Positions 39,087 through 49,457 of a stretch of 64,000 bases of DNA are shown here, piece by piece. The notes below the pieces were generated by a model. That model saw nothing but the letters and a program-made list of their open reading frames with translations, was not told where the DNA came from and made no database searches. The stretch comes from Lentzea aerocolonigenes. Its GTDB lineage: Bacteria; Actinomycetota; Actinomycetes; Mycobacteriales; Pseudonocardiaceae. The position numbers and the translations under genes are program-made. How positions within the stretch are numbered: position 1 is the first letter of the stretch; each line of letters opens with the position of its first letter. Where the stretch lies: assembly GCF_000974445.1 (NCBI RefSeq), contig NZ_BBOJ01000003.1, positions 62,001 to 126,000 of the forward strand. The letters run 5' to 3'.

Positions 39087-40585
39087 CTGGCCTCCCCTGC
39101 ACCTGATGATTCGGCGACATGAAGCCCCGCACGGCGGCCGGAGAAGACGCAGTCGGCGAGCGAGAGCCCGCTGACGTAGGACTCCGAGCACACCCCGACG
39201 GCCGACCTGCCCGCCGCGTACAGGCCGGGAACTCCTCGCACCTCACCGGTGTCCTCGTCGACGACGAGCCCGCCGAGCGTGAGCATCGGGCAGGGATAGC
39301 CGAAGCCGGCGCGCACCGACACGTTGATCAACGAGTAGGGCGGCGTCCCGAACGGCTGTGCCGCCTCGTCCTGGGGAGTGCCGATTCCCGCCTTGGCCGC
39401 CACCTCCTCGACCGTCGGTGCCGTGACCATGCCGCGGTTCAGGAAGTACCGGACCTGCCACCGTTGGAACGGCGAGGTCTGCGTCTTCACCTGGGCCCGT
39501 GCGACGCGCAGGACGTCGTCGTCGACGAGCAGCCACGCCTTGCCGCCGCGTTCGATGATCTCGCTGCCGATGGCGGCGCCGTACCGGGTCGTGTCACCGA
39601 ACCTGCGGCCCTCGGAGTCCACGAGAACACCGCGTTGCAACGCACTGGGTGGCGTGATGAACCGCCACACCGAGATCTTGTCCATCCGCGCGGTCTTGCC
39701 ACCGGCCTCGACCCCGAGCCGGATGCCGCCGCCGTCGTCACCGGGTGTGCCGAGCGCGAGACCGCCCCGGTAGGCGGGGCCAAGCTCGCGGATCGTCGCC
39801 CGGTCGGCGATGAAACCGCCCGCCGAGATCACCACTCCGCGCCGCGCGGTCACCGTCAGCGGGCGGCCGAACCGGCGTTCCAGCCACGCCGCCAGCCCGA
39901 ACAGCTTCCTGCCGACCGGCGGGTAGTAGATCCACGGCTTGGCGCCGGCCCTCGACAACGCGCTGTGCAGGGCGCGTGGCAAGCCGGTCAGGGTCCGGCA
40001 GTGCACGCCCGCGACCCGGCCGTCCTCCAGGACGAGCTCGACCGCGCGGGTCTGCGTCATGATCCGGACGCCCGCGCGCCGGGTCGCCTCCGCCAGACGG
40101 GTGAAGAAGGCCTTGCCCGACGTGCCTTTCGCCTTCGTCCGGTGTCCGCGCGGTACCGGGTCCGGCCCAGAATCATCGAACACCGCGTCCTCGCTGCCGG
40201 ACTGGTAGAGGTAGTAGTCGTCGGTCGGGTACGAGGTCTTGAACGGGCACAGAGCCGAGGAGAACGGCACGCCCTGGTCCTCCAGCCAGGCCAGCGACTT
40301 GGCGCTGTCCTCGCAGAACCGCCGCAGCGTCGCCTCGGACACCGCGTCCCTGACCTCGTGCTTCAGGTAGGCGAACATCGCCTCGGCCGAGTCGGTGACA
40401 CCGGCTTCGACCTGCTGCCGCGTCCCGCCGCCCGCGTACACGACGCCGCCGGACAACGCGGTCGCGCCACCACCGGCGAACCGGTCCAGGACCACCACGG
40501 ACGCACCGGCTGCCGCGGCCTCGATGGCGGCGCACGCGCCGGCCGCACCGAAGCCGACGACGACCACGTCAGCGGTGACCTCCAC
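39080..40585 (-). CDS. FAD-dependent steroid dehydrogenase-like protein, Rv0785-like
   Basis: A 501-residue flavoprotein of the fumarate-reductase/KstD superfamily: FAD-binding VVVVGFGAAGACAAIEAAAAG, then the second dinucleotide contact ALSGGVVYAGGGTRQQ and a C-terminal GLYAAGRSAVGVCSESYVSGLSLADCVFSGRRAG. It is distinct from the classical KstD at 40714 and closer to the KstR-controlled Rv0785 type, whose reaction is not established as far as I know. It leads the hsaEGFADCB run, and a KstR box lies 24 bases upstream of GTG 40585. Confidence 0.85.
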   Translation of the reverse strand: MEVTADVVVVGFGAAGACAAIEAAAAGASVVVLDRFAGGGATALSGGVVYAGGGTRQQVEAGVTDSAEAMFAYLKHEVRDAVSEATLRRFCEDSAKSLAWLEDQGVPFSSALCPFKTSYPTDDYYLYQSGSEDAVFDDSGPDPVPRGHRTKAKGTSGKAFFTRLAEATRRAGVRIMTQTRAVELVLEDGRVAGVHCRTLTGLPRALHSALSRAGAKPWIYYPPVGRKLFGLAAWLERRFGRPLTVTARRGVVISAGGFIADRATIRELGPAYRGGLALGTPGDDGGGIRLGVEAGGKTARMDKISVWRFITPPSALQRGVLVDSEGRRFGDTTRYGAAIGSEIIERGGKAWLLVDDDVLRVARAQVKTQTSPFQRWQVRYFLNRGMVTAPTVEEVAAKAGIGTPQDEAAQPFGTPPYSLINVSVRAGFGYPCPMLTLGGLVVDEDTGEVRGVPGLYAAGRSAVGVCSESYVSGLSLADCVFSGRRAGLHVAESSGAGEARC

Positions 40586-40608
40586 GCAACCCTCCAGAAA
40601 CAGGTTCC

Positions 40609-40622
40609 CAGAACGTGTTCTC
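40609..40622. promoter_or_regulatory. KstR operator, flavoprotein/hsa operon side
   Basis: CAGAACGTGTTCTC contains the strong half-sites AGAAC and GTTCT around a 2-base centre; only the outermost T and A of the consensus are replaced. It is upstream of the eight-gene minus-strand run. Confidence 0.74.
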
Positions 40623-40676
40623 AGCGAGTCGACTTGCCTGGAACTCCTACACCATAGCGCCAAACCGGCTCAGAAC

Positions 40677-40690
40677 TATAACCTGTTCTA
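40677..40690. promoter_or_regulatory. KstR operator, kstD side
   Basis: TATAACCTGTTCTA matches TNNAACNNGTTNNA fully and lies 24 bases before the kstD ATG. It is 68 bp from the companion box at 40609. Confidence 0.82.
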
Positions 40691-40713
40691 GTCTGAAGCC
40701 TCGGGGAGGTGCG

Positions 40714-42285
40714 ATGTACGACGTGATCGTCGTCGGCAGCGGCGCGGCGGGCATGACAGCCGCGCTCTGCACCGCTCAACACGGCCTGCGCACCCTTGTC
40801 GTCGAGAAGGCCGAGCACTTCGGCGGCTCGACCGCTCGGTCCGGCGGCGGCATCTGGGTCCCGAACAACGCGGTGCTCGCCGCCAACGGCGTACCCGACT
40901 CACCGGAGCGGGCGAGCACCTACCTGGCGCACATCGCCGGCGAGGTGCCGGCGGACCTGCGCGAGGCGTTCCTCGACGCGGGACCGGCGATGCTCGCGTT
41001 CGTCTGCGCCCACACACCGCTGAAGTTCCGCTGGGTCCGCGACTACGCCGACTACTACCCGGAAGCGCCCGGCGGACAGCCGCGCGGCCGGTCGGTCGAA
41101 CCGCTGCCGTTCAACACCAAGCTCCTCGGCGAGGAGCTCAAGGACCTCGAACCGCCGTACGTGCCGACCCCGGCGGGCATCGTGATCACCCAGACCGACT
41201 ACCGCTGGCTGACGCTGATCGGCAGGCACCCGCGCGGCCTGGTCACCGCCGCGAAGGTGTTCGCCCGCCGGTTCCTGCCGGGCAGGCGGCTCACCATGGG
41301 CCAGGCGCTGGCAGCAGGACTGCGCGCCGGGCTCAAGGCGCTCAACGTCGAGATCAGGCTCAACACGGCGATGACCGACCTGCACCACGAGAACGGCAAG
41401 ATCGCCGGAATCACGGTCGGCAACAAGCTGATCCTCGCGAAGAACGTCGTGCTGGCCGCGGGCGGGTTCGAGCACAACGAACGCCTGCGCAAACAGCACC
41501 AGGACATCGGTACCGAGTGGACGGTCGGCGCCAGCGCCAACACCGGCGACGGCATCGAGGCCGGCATCAGGGCGGGCGCGGCGGTCGGCCTGATGGACGA
41601 CGCGTGGTGGGGCCCGTCGGTCCCGTTGCCGCGCGGCCCGTACTTCCTGCTCGCCGAACGCTCCCTGCCCGGCTGCCTGCTCGTGGACAAGACCGGCCGC
41701 AGGTTCGTCAACGAGGCAGCGCCCTACATCGACGTGGTCAACGCGATGACCGGCGACACCTGGCTCGTCTTCGACCACACCTACCGCAGCCGCTACCCGT
41801 TCTGCGGCCTCCCGCCGCGCCGCCCGCTCCCCCGGCGCTGGCGCGACGTCGTACTCACCGCCCCCAGCCTCGAAGAACTCGCCCAAGAGGCCGACCTGCC
41901 CGAGCTCATCGACACCGTCCGGCGGTTCAACACGCTCGCCTACGACGGCAAGGACTCCGACTTCCGCCGCGGCGACAGCGCGTACGACCGCTACTACGGC
42001 GATCCCCGCAACCACCCGAACCCCAACCTCGCGCCGCTCACGACCGGGCCGTTCCACGCGGTGAAGATCGTACCCGGCGACCTCGGCACCAAGGGCGGTC
42101 TGCGCACCGACACCCGAGCGCGGGTGCTGCGCGAGGACGGTTCGGTGATCGAAGGCCTGTACGCGGCGGGCAACACCAGCGCGTCCGTCATGGGACACAC
42201 CTACGCGGGAGCGGGCGCCACCCTCGGACCGGCGATGACGTTCGGTTATCTCGCCGGCCTCGACATCTCTGGAGGAACGCGATGA
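40714..42285 (+). CDS. kstD: 3-Ketosteroid delta1-dehydrogenase KstD
   Basis: The 523-residue flavoprotein has the N-terminal FAD motif VIVVGSGAAGMTAALCTAQHG, the contact GGSTARSGGGIWVPNNAV, and the C-terminal GLYAAGNTSASVMGHTYAGAGATLGPAMTFGYLAG, all hallmarks of KstD. It introduces the 1,2 double bond in ring A; together with 9alpha-hydroxylation this triggers ring B cleavage and aromatisation. GGGGAGG precedes ATG 40714 and a consensus KstR box lies upstream. It is cotranscribed with kshA. Confidence 0.93.
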   Translation: MYDVIVVGSGAAGMTAALCTAQHGLRTLVVEKAEHFGGSTARSGGGIWVPNNAVLAANGVPDSPERASTYLAHIAGEVPADLREAFLDAGPAMLAFVCAHTPLKFRWVRDYADYYPEAPGGQPRGRSVEPLPFNTKLLGEELKDLEPPYVPTPAGIVITQTDYRWLTLIGRHPRGLVTAAKVFARRFLPGRRLTMGQALAAGLRAGLKALNVEIRLNTAMTDLHHENGKIAGITVGNKLILAKNVVLAAGGFEHNERLRKQHQDIGTEWTVGASANTGDGIEAGIRAGAAVGLMDDAWWGPSVPLPRGPYFLLAERSLPGCLLVDKTGRRFVNEAAPYIDVVNAMTGDTWLVFDHTYRSRYPFCGLPPRRPLPRRWRDVVLTAPSLEELAQEADLPELIDTVRRFNTLAYDGKDSDFRRGDSAYDRYYGDPRNHPNPNLAPLTTGPFHAVKIVPGDLGTKGGLRTDTRARVLREDGSVIEGLYAAGNTSASVMGHTYAGAGATLGPAMTFGYLAGLDISGGTR

Positions 42286-43424
42286 CGCAGGACACCGTGC
42301 GGACGATCGACACCGGCGCACCTCCGGCGCGGTTCGCACGCGGCTGGCACTGCCTCGGCCTGGCCGAGAGCTTCCGCGACGGCGAACCCCACGCCGTGGA
42401 GGCGTTCGGCACCAAGCTCGTCGTGTTCGCGAGCGAGGACGGCAAGATCAACGTGCTCGACGGGTACTGCCGGCACATGGGCGGCGACCTCACCCAGGGC
42501 ACGGTCAAGGGCAGCACCATCGCCTGCCCGTTCCACGACTGGCGCTGGGCGGGCAACGGCCGGTGCGTCGACATCCCTTACGCCAAAAGGGTTCCGTTGC
42601 GGGCGCGCACGCGGTCGTGGATCACGCTGGAGGAGAACAAGCAGCTCTTCGTGTGGAACGACCCGCAGGGCAACCCGCCGCCGGAGCACGTGACGATTCC
42701 CCGCATCGAGGCGGCGTTCAGCAACGAGTGGAGCAACTGGACGTGGGACTCGGTGGTGATCGACAACGCGAACTGCCGCGAGATCATCGACAACGTCGTG
42801 GACATGGCCCACTTCTTCTACATCCACTTCGCGTTCCCGACGTACTTCAAGAACGTGATGGAGGGCCACATCGCCTCGCAGTACCTCACCACGCGCGGAC
42901 GCCCGGACGTCGCGATGGGCTCGAACTACACCGGTGACGTGGAAGTCCGGTCGGAGGCCTCGTACTACGGGCCGTCGTACATGATCGACTACCTGTGGAA
43001 CGACTACAAGGGCATCGAGATCGAGACGGTGCTGATCAACTGCCACTACCCGATCTCGCCGACGTCGTTCAAGCTCCAGTGGGGCGCGATCGTGAAGAAG
43101 CTGCCGGGCGTCGACGACGTGCACGCGGACAAGATCGCGGCCAAGTTCGCGCGCGGCATCGGCGTCGGGTTCCTGCAGGACGTGGAGATCTGGCAGAACA
43201 AGTCGCGCATCGACAACCCGTTGCTGTGCGAGGAGGACGGGCCGGTCTACCAGCTGCGGCGCTGGTACGAGCAGTTCTACGTCGACGTCGAGGACGTCAC
43301 CGACGACATGGTGCGGCGCTTCGAGTTCGAGGTCGACACCTCTCGTGCGGTCGAGGTCTGGGAGAAGGAGGTCGCCGAGAACCTGGCCAGGAAGCAACCG
43401 GCACCTCAGGAGCAGGCGACGTGA
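42282..43424 (+). CDS. kshA: 3-Ketosteroid 9alpha-hydroxylase oxygenase KshA
   Basis: A 380-residue Rieske oxygenase. The [2Fe-2S] site is C63-R-H65 and C82-PF-H85; the catalytic iron site is D174 with H177 and H182 in NVVDMAHFFYIHF. It inserts oxygen at C9 of androstadienedione or related CoA thioesters. ATG 42282 overlaps the kstD stop; the longer frame upstream is a shadow of kstD. Close coupling kstD-kshA-small protein-kshB makes a complete ring-B-opening operon. Confidence 0.95.
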   Translation: MTQDTVRTIDTGAPPARFARGWHCLGLAESFRDGEPHAVEAFGTKLVVFASEDGKINVLDGYCRHMGGDLTQGTVKGSTIACPFHDWRWAGNGRCVDIPYAKRVPLRARTRSWITLEENKQLFVWNDPQGNPPPEHVTIPRIEAAFSNEWSNWTWDSVVIDNANCREIIDNVVDMAHFFYIHFAFPTYFKNVMEGHIASQYLTTRGRPDVAMGSNYTGDVEVRSEASYYGPSYMIDYLWNDYKGIEIETVLINCHYPISPTSFKLQWGAIVKKLPGVDDVHADKIAAKFARGIGVGFLQDVEIWQNKSRIDNPLLCEEDGPVYQLRRWYEQFYVDVEDVTDDMVRRFEFEVDTSRAVEVWEKEVAENLARKQPAPQEQAT

Positions 43425-43660
43425 ACGAGCGCGACGAGTTCCTGGTCGGCGGGATGGTGCCGGTCCGGTGCGACTGCGGCAACCGGGTGCTGGTGAAGAA
43501 GAACAGCCCGCAGCACACCAGCGTGCAGTGGCTGTCCGACACCCGCGACTGCCCGGAGATCTGCGGTCCGAGGTCCGCTTTCGTGCCGACCTGTCTGCGG
43601 CTGCGGGACAGCATCGAGAAGGCGGTTCGCGAGGGAACGCTGGAGGTCGCCGATGGCTGA
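43421..43660 (+). CDS. Small cysteine-rich protein between kshA and kshB
   Basis: From GTG 43421 (GTGA overlap with kshA) this encodes 79 residues. Cysteines occur as RCDCGN near residue 17 and again in TRDCPEICGP and PTCLRL, a spacing compatible with a small metal- or Fe-S-binding fold. There is no signal peptide. Its end overlaps the kshB start by 8 bp, so translation of kshA, this protein and kshB is linked. I do not recognise a named family; a role in KshAB assembly, iron-sulfur delivery or electron transfer is suggested only by context. Confidence 0.75.
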   Translation: MNERDEFLVGGMVPVRCDCGNRVLVKKNSPQHTSVQWLSDTRDCPEICGPRSAFVPTCLRLRDSIEKAVREGTLEVADG

Positions 43661-44621
43661 GGTGCACCGGCTGCGGGTCGACGCCGTGATCGAGGAGACC
43701 GCCGACGCGCGCTCCTTCGTGTTGTCCGGGGCGGACTTCGCGGTGAAGCCCGGCCAGTTCCTGACCGTGCGGGCGGGTGACGTCGCGCGCTGCTACTCCC
43801 TGTCCAGCGCGCCGGGTGAGCCGTTGAAGATCACGGTCAAGCGCACGCCGGACGGGTACGGCTCGGTGTGGATGTGCTCCTCGGTCGAGGTGGGCGCGGA
43901 GCTCGACGTGCTGGCGCCGGCCGGGGTCTTCACGCCGTCGTCGCTGGACTCCTCGTTGCTCGCGTTCGCGGCGGGCAGCGGGATCACGCCGGTCATGTCG
44001 ATCATCAGGGCGGTGCTCGGTCAGGGCTCCGGCCGCGTGTTCCTGGTGTACGCCAACCGCGACGAGGCCTCCGTGATCTTCGCTCGTGAGCTCGACGAAC
44101 TCGCTCGCGCGCATCCGGACCGGCTGACCGTCGTGCACTGGCTGGAGTCGGTGCAGGGACTGCCGCACGTGGCGGGGTTGCGGGCGTTCGTGCGGACCTG
44201 CGACGAGGCGTTCGTGTGCGGGCCCGCGCCGTTCATGGAGGCCGCGCGCAAGGCGCTGCACGACGTTCCGGTCGTGCACGTCGAGAAGTTCGTGTCCCTG
44301 TCCAGCGATCCGTTCTCCGAGGTCGTGGCCGTGGCGGACGACCGGCCGGACGCCGTGGTCGAGGTGTCGCTGGACGGTGAGCGGCACCGGTTTCCGTGGC
44401 CCGCGCGGCAGAAGCTGCTCGACCTGTTGCTGGAGAAGGGACTCGACGCGCCGTACTCGTGCCGTGAGGGTGCGTGCAGCGCGTGCGCGTGCCGGCTCGT
44501 CGACGGCGAGGTCAAGATGCTCAACAACGACGTGCTCGATCCCGAGGACATCGCCGACGGCATCGTGCTGGCGTGCCAGTCGGTTCCGGTCACCGACACC
44601 GTGAAGATCACCTACGAGTGA
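43653..44621 (+). CDS. kshB: 3-Ketosteroid 9alpha-hydroxylase reductase KshB
   Basis: A 322-residue ferredoxin reductase: FAD-binding RCYSLSSAP and VKRTPDGYGSVWM, NAD-binding LLAFAAGSGITPVMSIIR and EAFVCGPAPFM, and a C-terminal plant-type [2Fe-2S] domain with CREGACSACAC and a distal cysteine in LACQS. It passes electrons from NADH to KshA. Unlike in M. tuberculosis, where kshB is separate from kshA as I recall, both are in one operon here. Confidence 0.95.
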   Translation: MAEVHRLRVDAVIEETADARSFVLSGADFAVKPGQFLTVRAGDVARCYSLSSAPGEPLKITVKRTPDGYGSVWMCSSVEVGAELDVLAPAGVFTPSSLDSSLLAFAAGSGITPVMSIIRAVLGQGSGRVFLVYANRDEASVIFARELDELARAHPDRLTVVHWLESVQGLPHVAGLRAFVRTCDEAFVCGPAPFMEAARKALHDVPVVHVEKFVSLSSDPFSEVVAVADDRPDAVVEVSLDGERHRFPWPARQKLLDLLLEKGLDAPYSCREGACSACACRLVDGEVKMLNNDVLDPEDIADGIVLACQSVPVTDTVKITYE

Positions 44622-44631
44622 GGGGCGCCTG

Positions 44632-46930
<2,299 letters not shown>

Positions 46931-46948
46931 TCAAACCCAAGGGCTGGG

Positions 46949-46996
46949 GCTGAGTACCGTCAACTGCACAACATCCCGCAGTTGACGGCGCTCAGC
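46949..46996. terminator. Long hairpin after ltp2, probable terminator
   Basis: Arms 46949-46967 and 46978-46996 pair at 17 of 19 positions, including an uninterrupted 11-base CCGTCAACTGC/GCAGTTGACGG, around a 10-base loop. It lies downstream of the minus-strand fadE34-ltp2 operon and upstream of the arabinofuranosidase gene, separating the two transcripts. No T-run follows. Confidence 0.6.
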
Positions 46997-47028
46997 AAGA
47001 CACTCGCATCGAACGAAAGCGACCGTGG

Positions 47029-47042
47029 TCGAACCGGTTCGA
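47029..47042. promoter_or_regulatory. Perfect palindrome, LacI-like operator 2
   Basis: TCGAACCGGTTCGA is a perfect 14-base palindrome directly next to the ltp2 stop codon. It shares the 12-base core of the site at 46919-46930, and GGTCGAACCGGTTCG is common to both. Two copies about 111 bp apart could support looping. Confidence 0.55.
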
Positions 47043-48182
47043 TTATCGCGCCAGCACCAGCCCGCTGGTCGGCACGCCGGTGCCCGCGGTGACCAGGACG
47101 TGCTCGACGTCTCCGACCTGGTTCACCGCCGTGCCCCGCACCTGGCGCACGCCCTCGGCGATACCGTTCATACCGTGCAGGTAGGCCTCGCCGAGCTGGC
47201 CGCCGTGCGGGTTGAGCGGCAACGCGCCGTCCAGCTCCAACGCACCGGACGCGACGAAGTCCTTGGCCTCGCCCTTGCCGCAGAAGCCCAGTTCCTCCAG
47301 CTGGACCAGCACGAACGGCGTGAAGTGGTCGTAGAGCACGGCCACGTCCACATCGGACGGACCGATGCCGGACCTCTCCCACAGGCCGCGCGCCACCACG
47401 CCCATCTCCGGCAGGCCGGTCAGGTCGTCGCGGTAGTAGCTCGTCATCGTGAACTGGTCGACGCTGCTGCCCTGCGTGGCGGCCTTGACGTGCGCGGGCT
47501 TGTTCGGGAGATCGCGGGCGCGTTCCCGGGACGTGACCACGAGCGCCACTCCCCCGTCGGTCTCCTGACAGCAGTCGAGGAGGTGGAGCGGTTCGGCGAT
47601 CCACCGCGAGTTCTGGTGGTCCTCGAGGGTGATCGGCCGGTTGTGGAACCACGCGTGCGGGTTCGTGGCGGCGTGCTTGCGGTCGAGCACGGCGACCCGG
47701 CCGAAGTCCTCGCTGGTGGCCCCGTACTCGTGCATGTAGCGGCGGGCGAACATGGCGACCATCGCGGCCGGGGTGCCCAGGCCCATCGGGTACGACCAGC
47801 TGTTGTCGATGTTCGCCGCGGCCGCGGTCTGCACCTGGCCGAACCGGTGGCCGGAGCGTTCGTTGAACGCCCGGTAGCAGACGACGACCTTCGCCGCACC
47901 GGTCTCGACGGCCATCGCCGCCTGCTGCACGGTCGCGCACGCCGCCCCGCCGCCGTAGTGGACGCGGCTGAAGAACGTCAGCTCCGGGATGCCGAGCTCC
48001 CGCGCGACCGCGATCTCGGCGTTGGTGTCCATGGTGAAGCTGACCAAGCCGTCCACATCGGACGGTGTGAGCCCGGCGTCGTCGAGGGCCGCTCTGACGG
48101 CCTCGGCCGCCAGCTGGAGCTCGCTGCGGCCGGAGTTCTTGGAGAAGTCGGTCGCGCCGATTCCGACGATCGCGGCGTTCAC
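47043..48182 (-). CDS. ltp2: Retro-aldolase Ltp2 (thiolase-like)
   Basis: A 379-residue thiolase-fold protein with the SCP-x-like start NAAIVGIGATDFSKNSGRSE, the HYGGGAACATVQQA region and the C-terminal LNPHGGQLGEAYLHGMNG. Ltp2 works with the DUF35 domain of ChsH2 to cleave 17-HOPC-CoA into androst-4-ene-3,17-dione (or dienedione) and propionyl-CoA, the final side-chain step. GTG 48182 overlaps the chsH1 stop by 4 bp. Gene order chsE1-chsE2-chsH2-chsH1-ltp2 matches the known intracellular growth operon. Confidence 0.93.
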   Translation of the reverse strand: MNAAIVGIGATDFSKNSGRSELQLAAEAVRAALDDAGLTPSDVDGLVSFTMDTNAEIAVARELGIPELTFFSRVHYGGGAACATVQQAAMAVETGAAKVVVCYRAFNERSGHRFGQVQTAAAANIDNSWSYPMGLGTPAAMVAMFARRYMHEYGATSEDFGRVAVLDRKHAATNPHAWFHNRPITLEDHQNSRWIAEPLHLLDCCQETDGGVALVVTSRERARDLPNKPAHVKAATQGSSVDQFTMTSYYRDDLTGLPEMGVVARGLWERSGIGPSDVDVAVLYDHFTPFVLVQLEELGFCGKGEAKDFVASGALELDGALPLNPHGGQLGEAYLHGMNGIAEGVRQVRGTAVNQVGDVEHVLVTAGTGVPTSGLVLAR

Positions 48183-48562
48183 GCGGGCACCTCGATCTTC
48201 ACGGTTCCGGTGACGTGGTCGCCGTGAGCGGTCCTGCCGACCACCTCGATGGTCAGGTCCTGCTCCTCGCGTTCCACCACCTGGCCGAAGAACTTCAACG
48301 TGTCGTAGGCGAAACACGGCGCGCCGAGCCTGATGTTCACCTGACGCACCAACGCCTCCGGGCCCGCCCAGTCCGTGACGTAGCGCTGCACCAGCCCGGT
48401 CGTCGTCAGGATGTTGATGAAGATGTCCTTCGACCCGCGCTGGATCGCGAGGTCCCGGTCGTGGTGCACGTCCTGGAAGTCGCGCGTGGCGATCGCCGTG
48501 CTGATCACGAACGTGGGCGTGGCCTCGACGTGCCACTCGGGCAGCGAATCACCGATCCGCAC
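48179..48562 (-). CDS. chsH1: Enoyl-CoA hydratase subunit ChsH1
   Basis: A 127-residue single-hotdog MaoC protein with the hydratase signature ATRDFQDVHHDRDLA containing the candidate catalytic Asp-His pair. ChsH1 and ChsH2 form a heteromeric hydratase for 3-oxo-4,17-pregnadiene-20-carboxyl-CoA. The GTG start at 48562 lies inside the end of chsH2 (14-bp overlap), consistent with subunit coupling. Confidence 0.92.
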   Translation of the reverse strand: MRIGDSLPEWHVEATPTFVISTAIATRDFQDVHHDRDLAIQRGSKDIFINILTTTGLVQRYVTDWAGPEALVRQVNIRLGAPCFAYDTLKFFGQVVEREEQDLTIEVVGRTAHGDHVTGTVKIEVPA

Positions 48563-49457
48563 AGGTCCTCCAGCTCGGCATCGTCAGTTCGTCGTCGACC
48601 TTCGTGAACACGACCTCGACCCGTTGCCCGATGCTCGGCTCGCCGTCGAGCTCGCCCAGCATCCGCACACCCTCGTCGAGCTCGACCAGGGCGATGACGA
48701 ACGGGGTCTGCTTGCCCGGCACCTGCGGGTGGTGGTGCACGACGTAGCTGTAGACCACGCCGCGTCCGTCCGAGACGAGGTACTTCGGTTTGGTGGCACC
48801 GCATTCCGGGCACATCGGGCCCGGCGGGTGGCGCAGGAGGCCGCAGCCGCCGCACCGCTGGATGCGGAGCTCGCCCTGCCGGCAGCCTTCCCAGAAGTAC
48901 TCGGTGTCGCGGTTGACGGAGGGCCGGATGACATGGGTCTTGGGGGCTTCCGGTTGCGCCGCGGGAGCTTCGGGCGCGGAGGCGGGTTGGCCGGCGGGGC
49001 GGAACTTCAGCACCCGGAACCGCATCTCCGCCACCGGTTCGTCGCCGACGTACCAGGTGCTCCTGGTGGTCACGAACCAGCCTTCGCCCAGCCCGGTCCT
49101 CTTCGGCCCGGTCACGTCCTCCAGCGTCGACGTCACCGACAGGTGCTCGCCGATCTTGAGGTACCGGTGGTAGGTCTGGTCGCTGTTGGTCGCGACCACC
49201 GACGTGTACCCGGCCTCGTCGAGGATCGCCATCATCGCGCCCAATGGGTCGTCCGCGCTGCGCTGGCCGTGCAGACCGCCCATCGTCCACACCTGGACCA
49301 TCGCGGGCGGCGCGACCTCGGTGTAGCCGGGGTGCTGGTCGCCGATGGCCTCCAGCCAGTTGTTGATCATCGGCAGGTTGACCGGGTCGCGCGCGAGCCG
49401 TGGTGCCGACTCGCCCCGTTCGGCGATGCGCGCGGCCTCCTTCTCGATGTCGATCAT
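48549..49457 (-). CDS. chsH2: Enoyl-CoA hydratase subunit ChsH2 (MaoC plus DUF35)
   Basis: The 302-residue protein joins an N-terminal MaoC-like hotdog (to about residue 165, with DQTYHRYLKIGEHLSV), a proline-rich linker, and a C-terminal DUF35 domain with a four-cysteine zinc ribbon (RCGGCGLLRHPPGPMCPECG) and OB-fold. The first part hydrates with ChsH1; the DUF35 part docks Ltp2 for retro-aldol cleavage, as known from homologues. ATG 49457 overlaps the chsE2 stop by 4 bp. Confidence 0.93.
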   Translation of the reverse strand: MIDIEKEAARIAERGESAPRLARDPVNLPMINNWLEAIGDQHPGYTEVAPPAMVQVWTMGGLHGQRSADDPLGAMMAILDEAGYTSVVATNSDQTYHRYLKIGEHLSVTSTLEDVTGPKRTGLGEGWFVTTRSTWYVGDEPVAEMRFRVLKFRPAGQPASAPEAPAAQPEAPKTHVIRPSVNRDTEYFWEGCRQGELRIQRCGGCGLLRHPPGPMCPECGATKPKYLVSDGRGVVYSYVVHHHPQVPGKQTPFVIALVELDEGVRMLGELDGEPSIGQRVEVVFTKVDDELTMPSWRTCADR

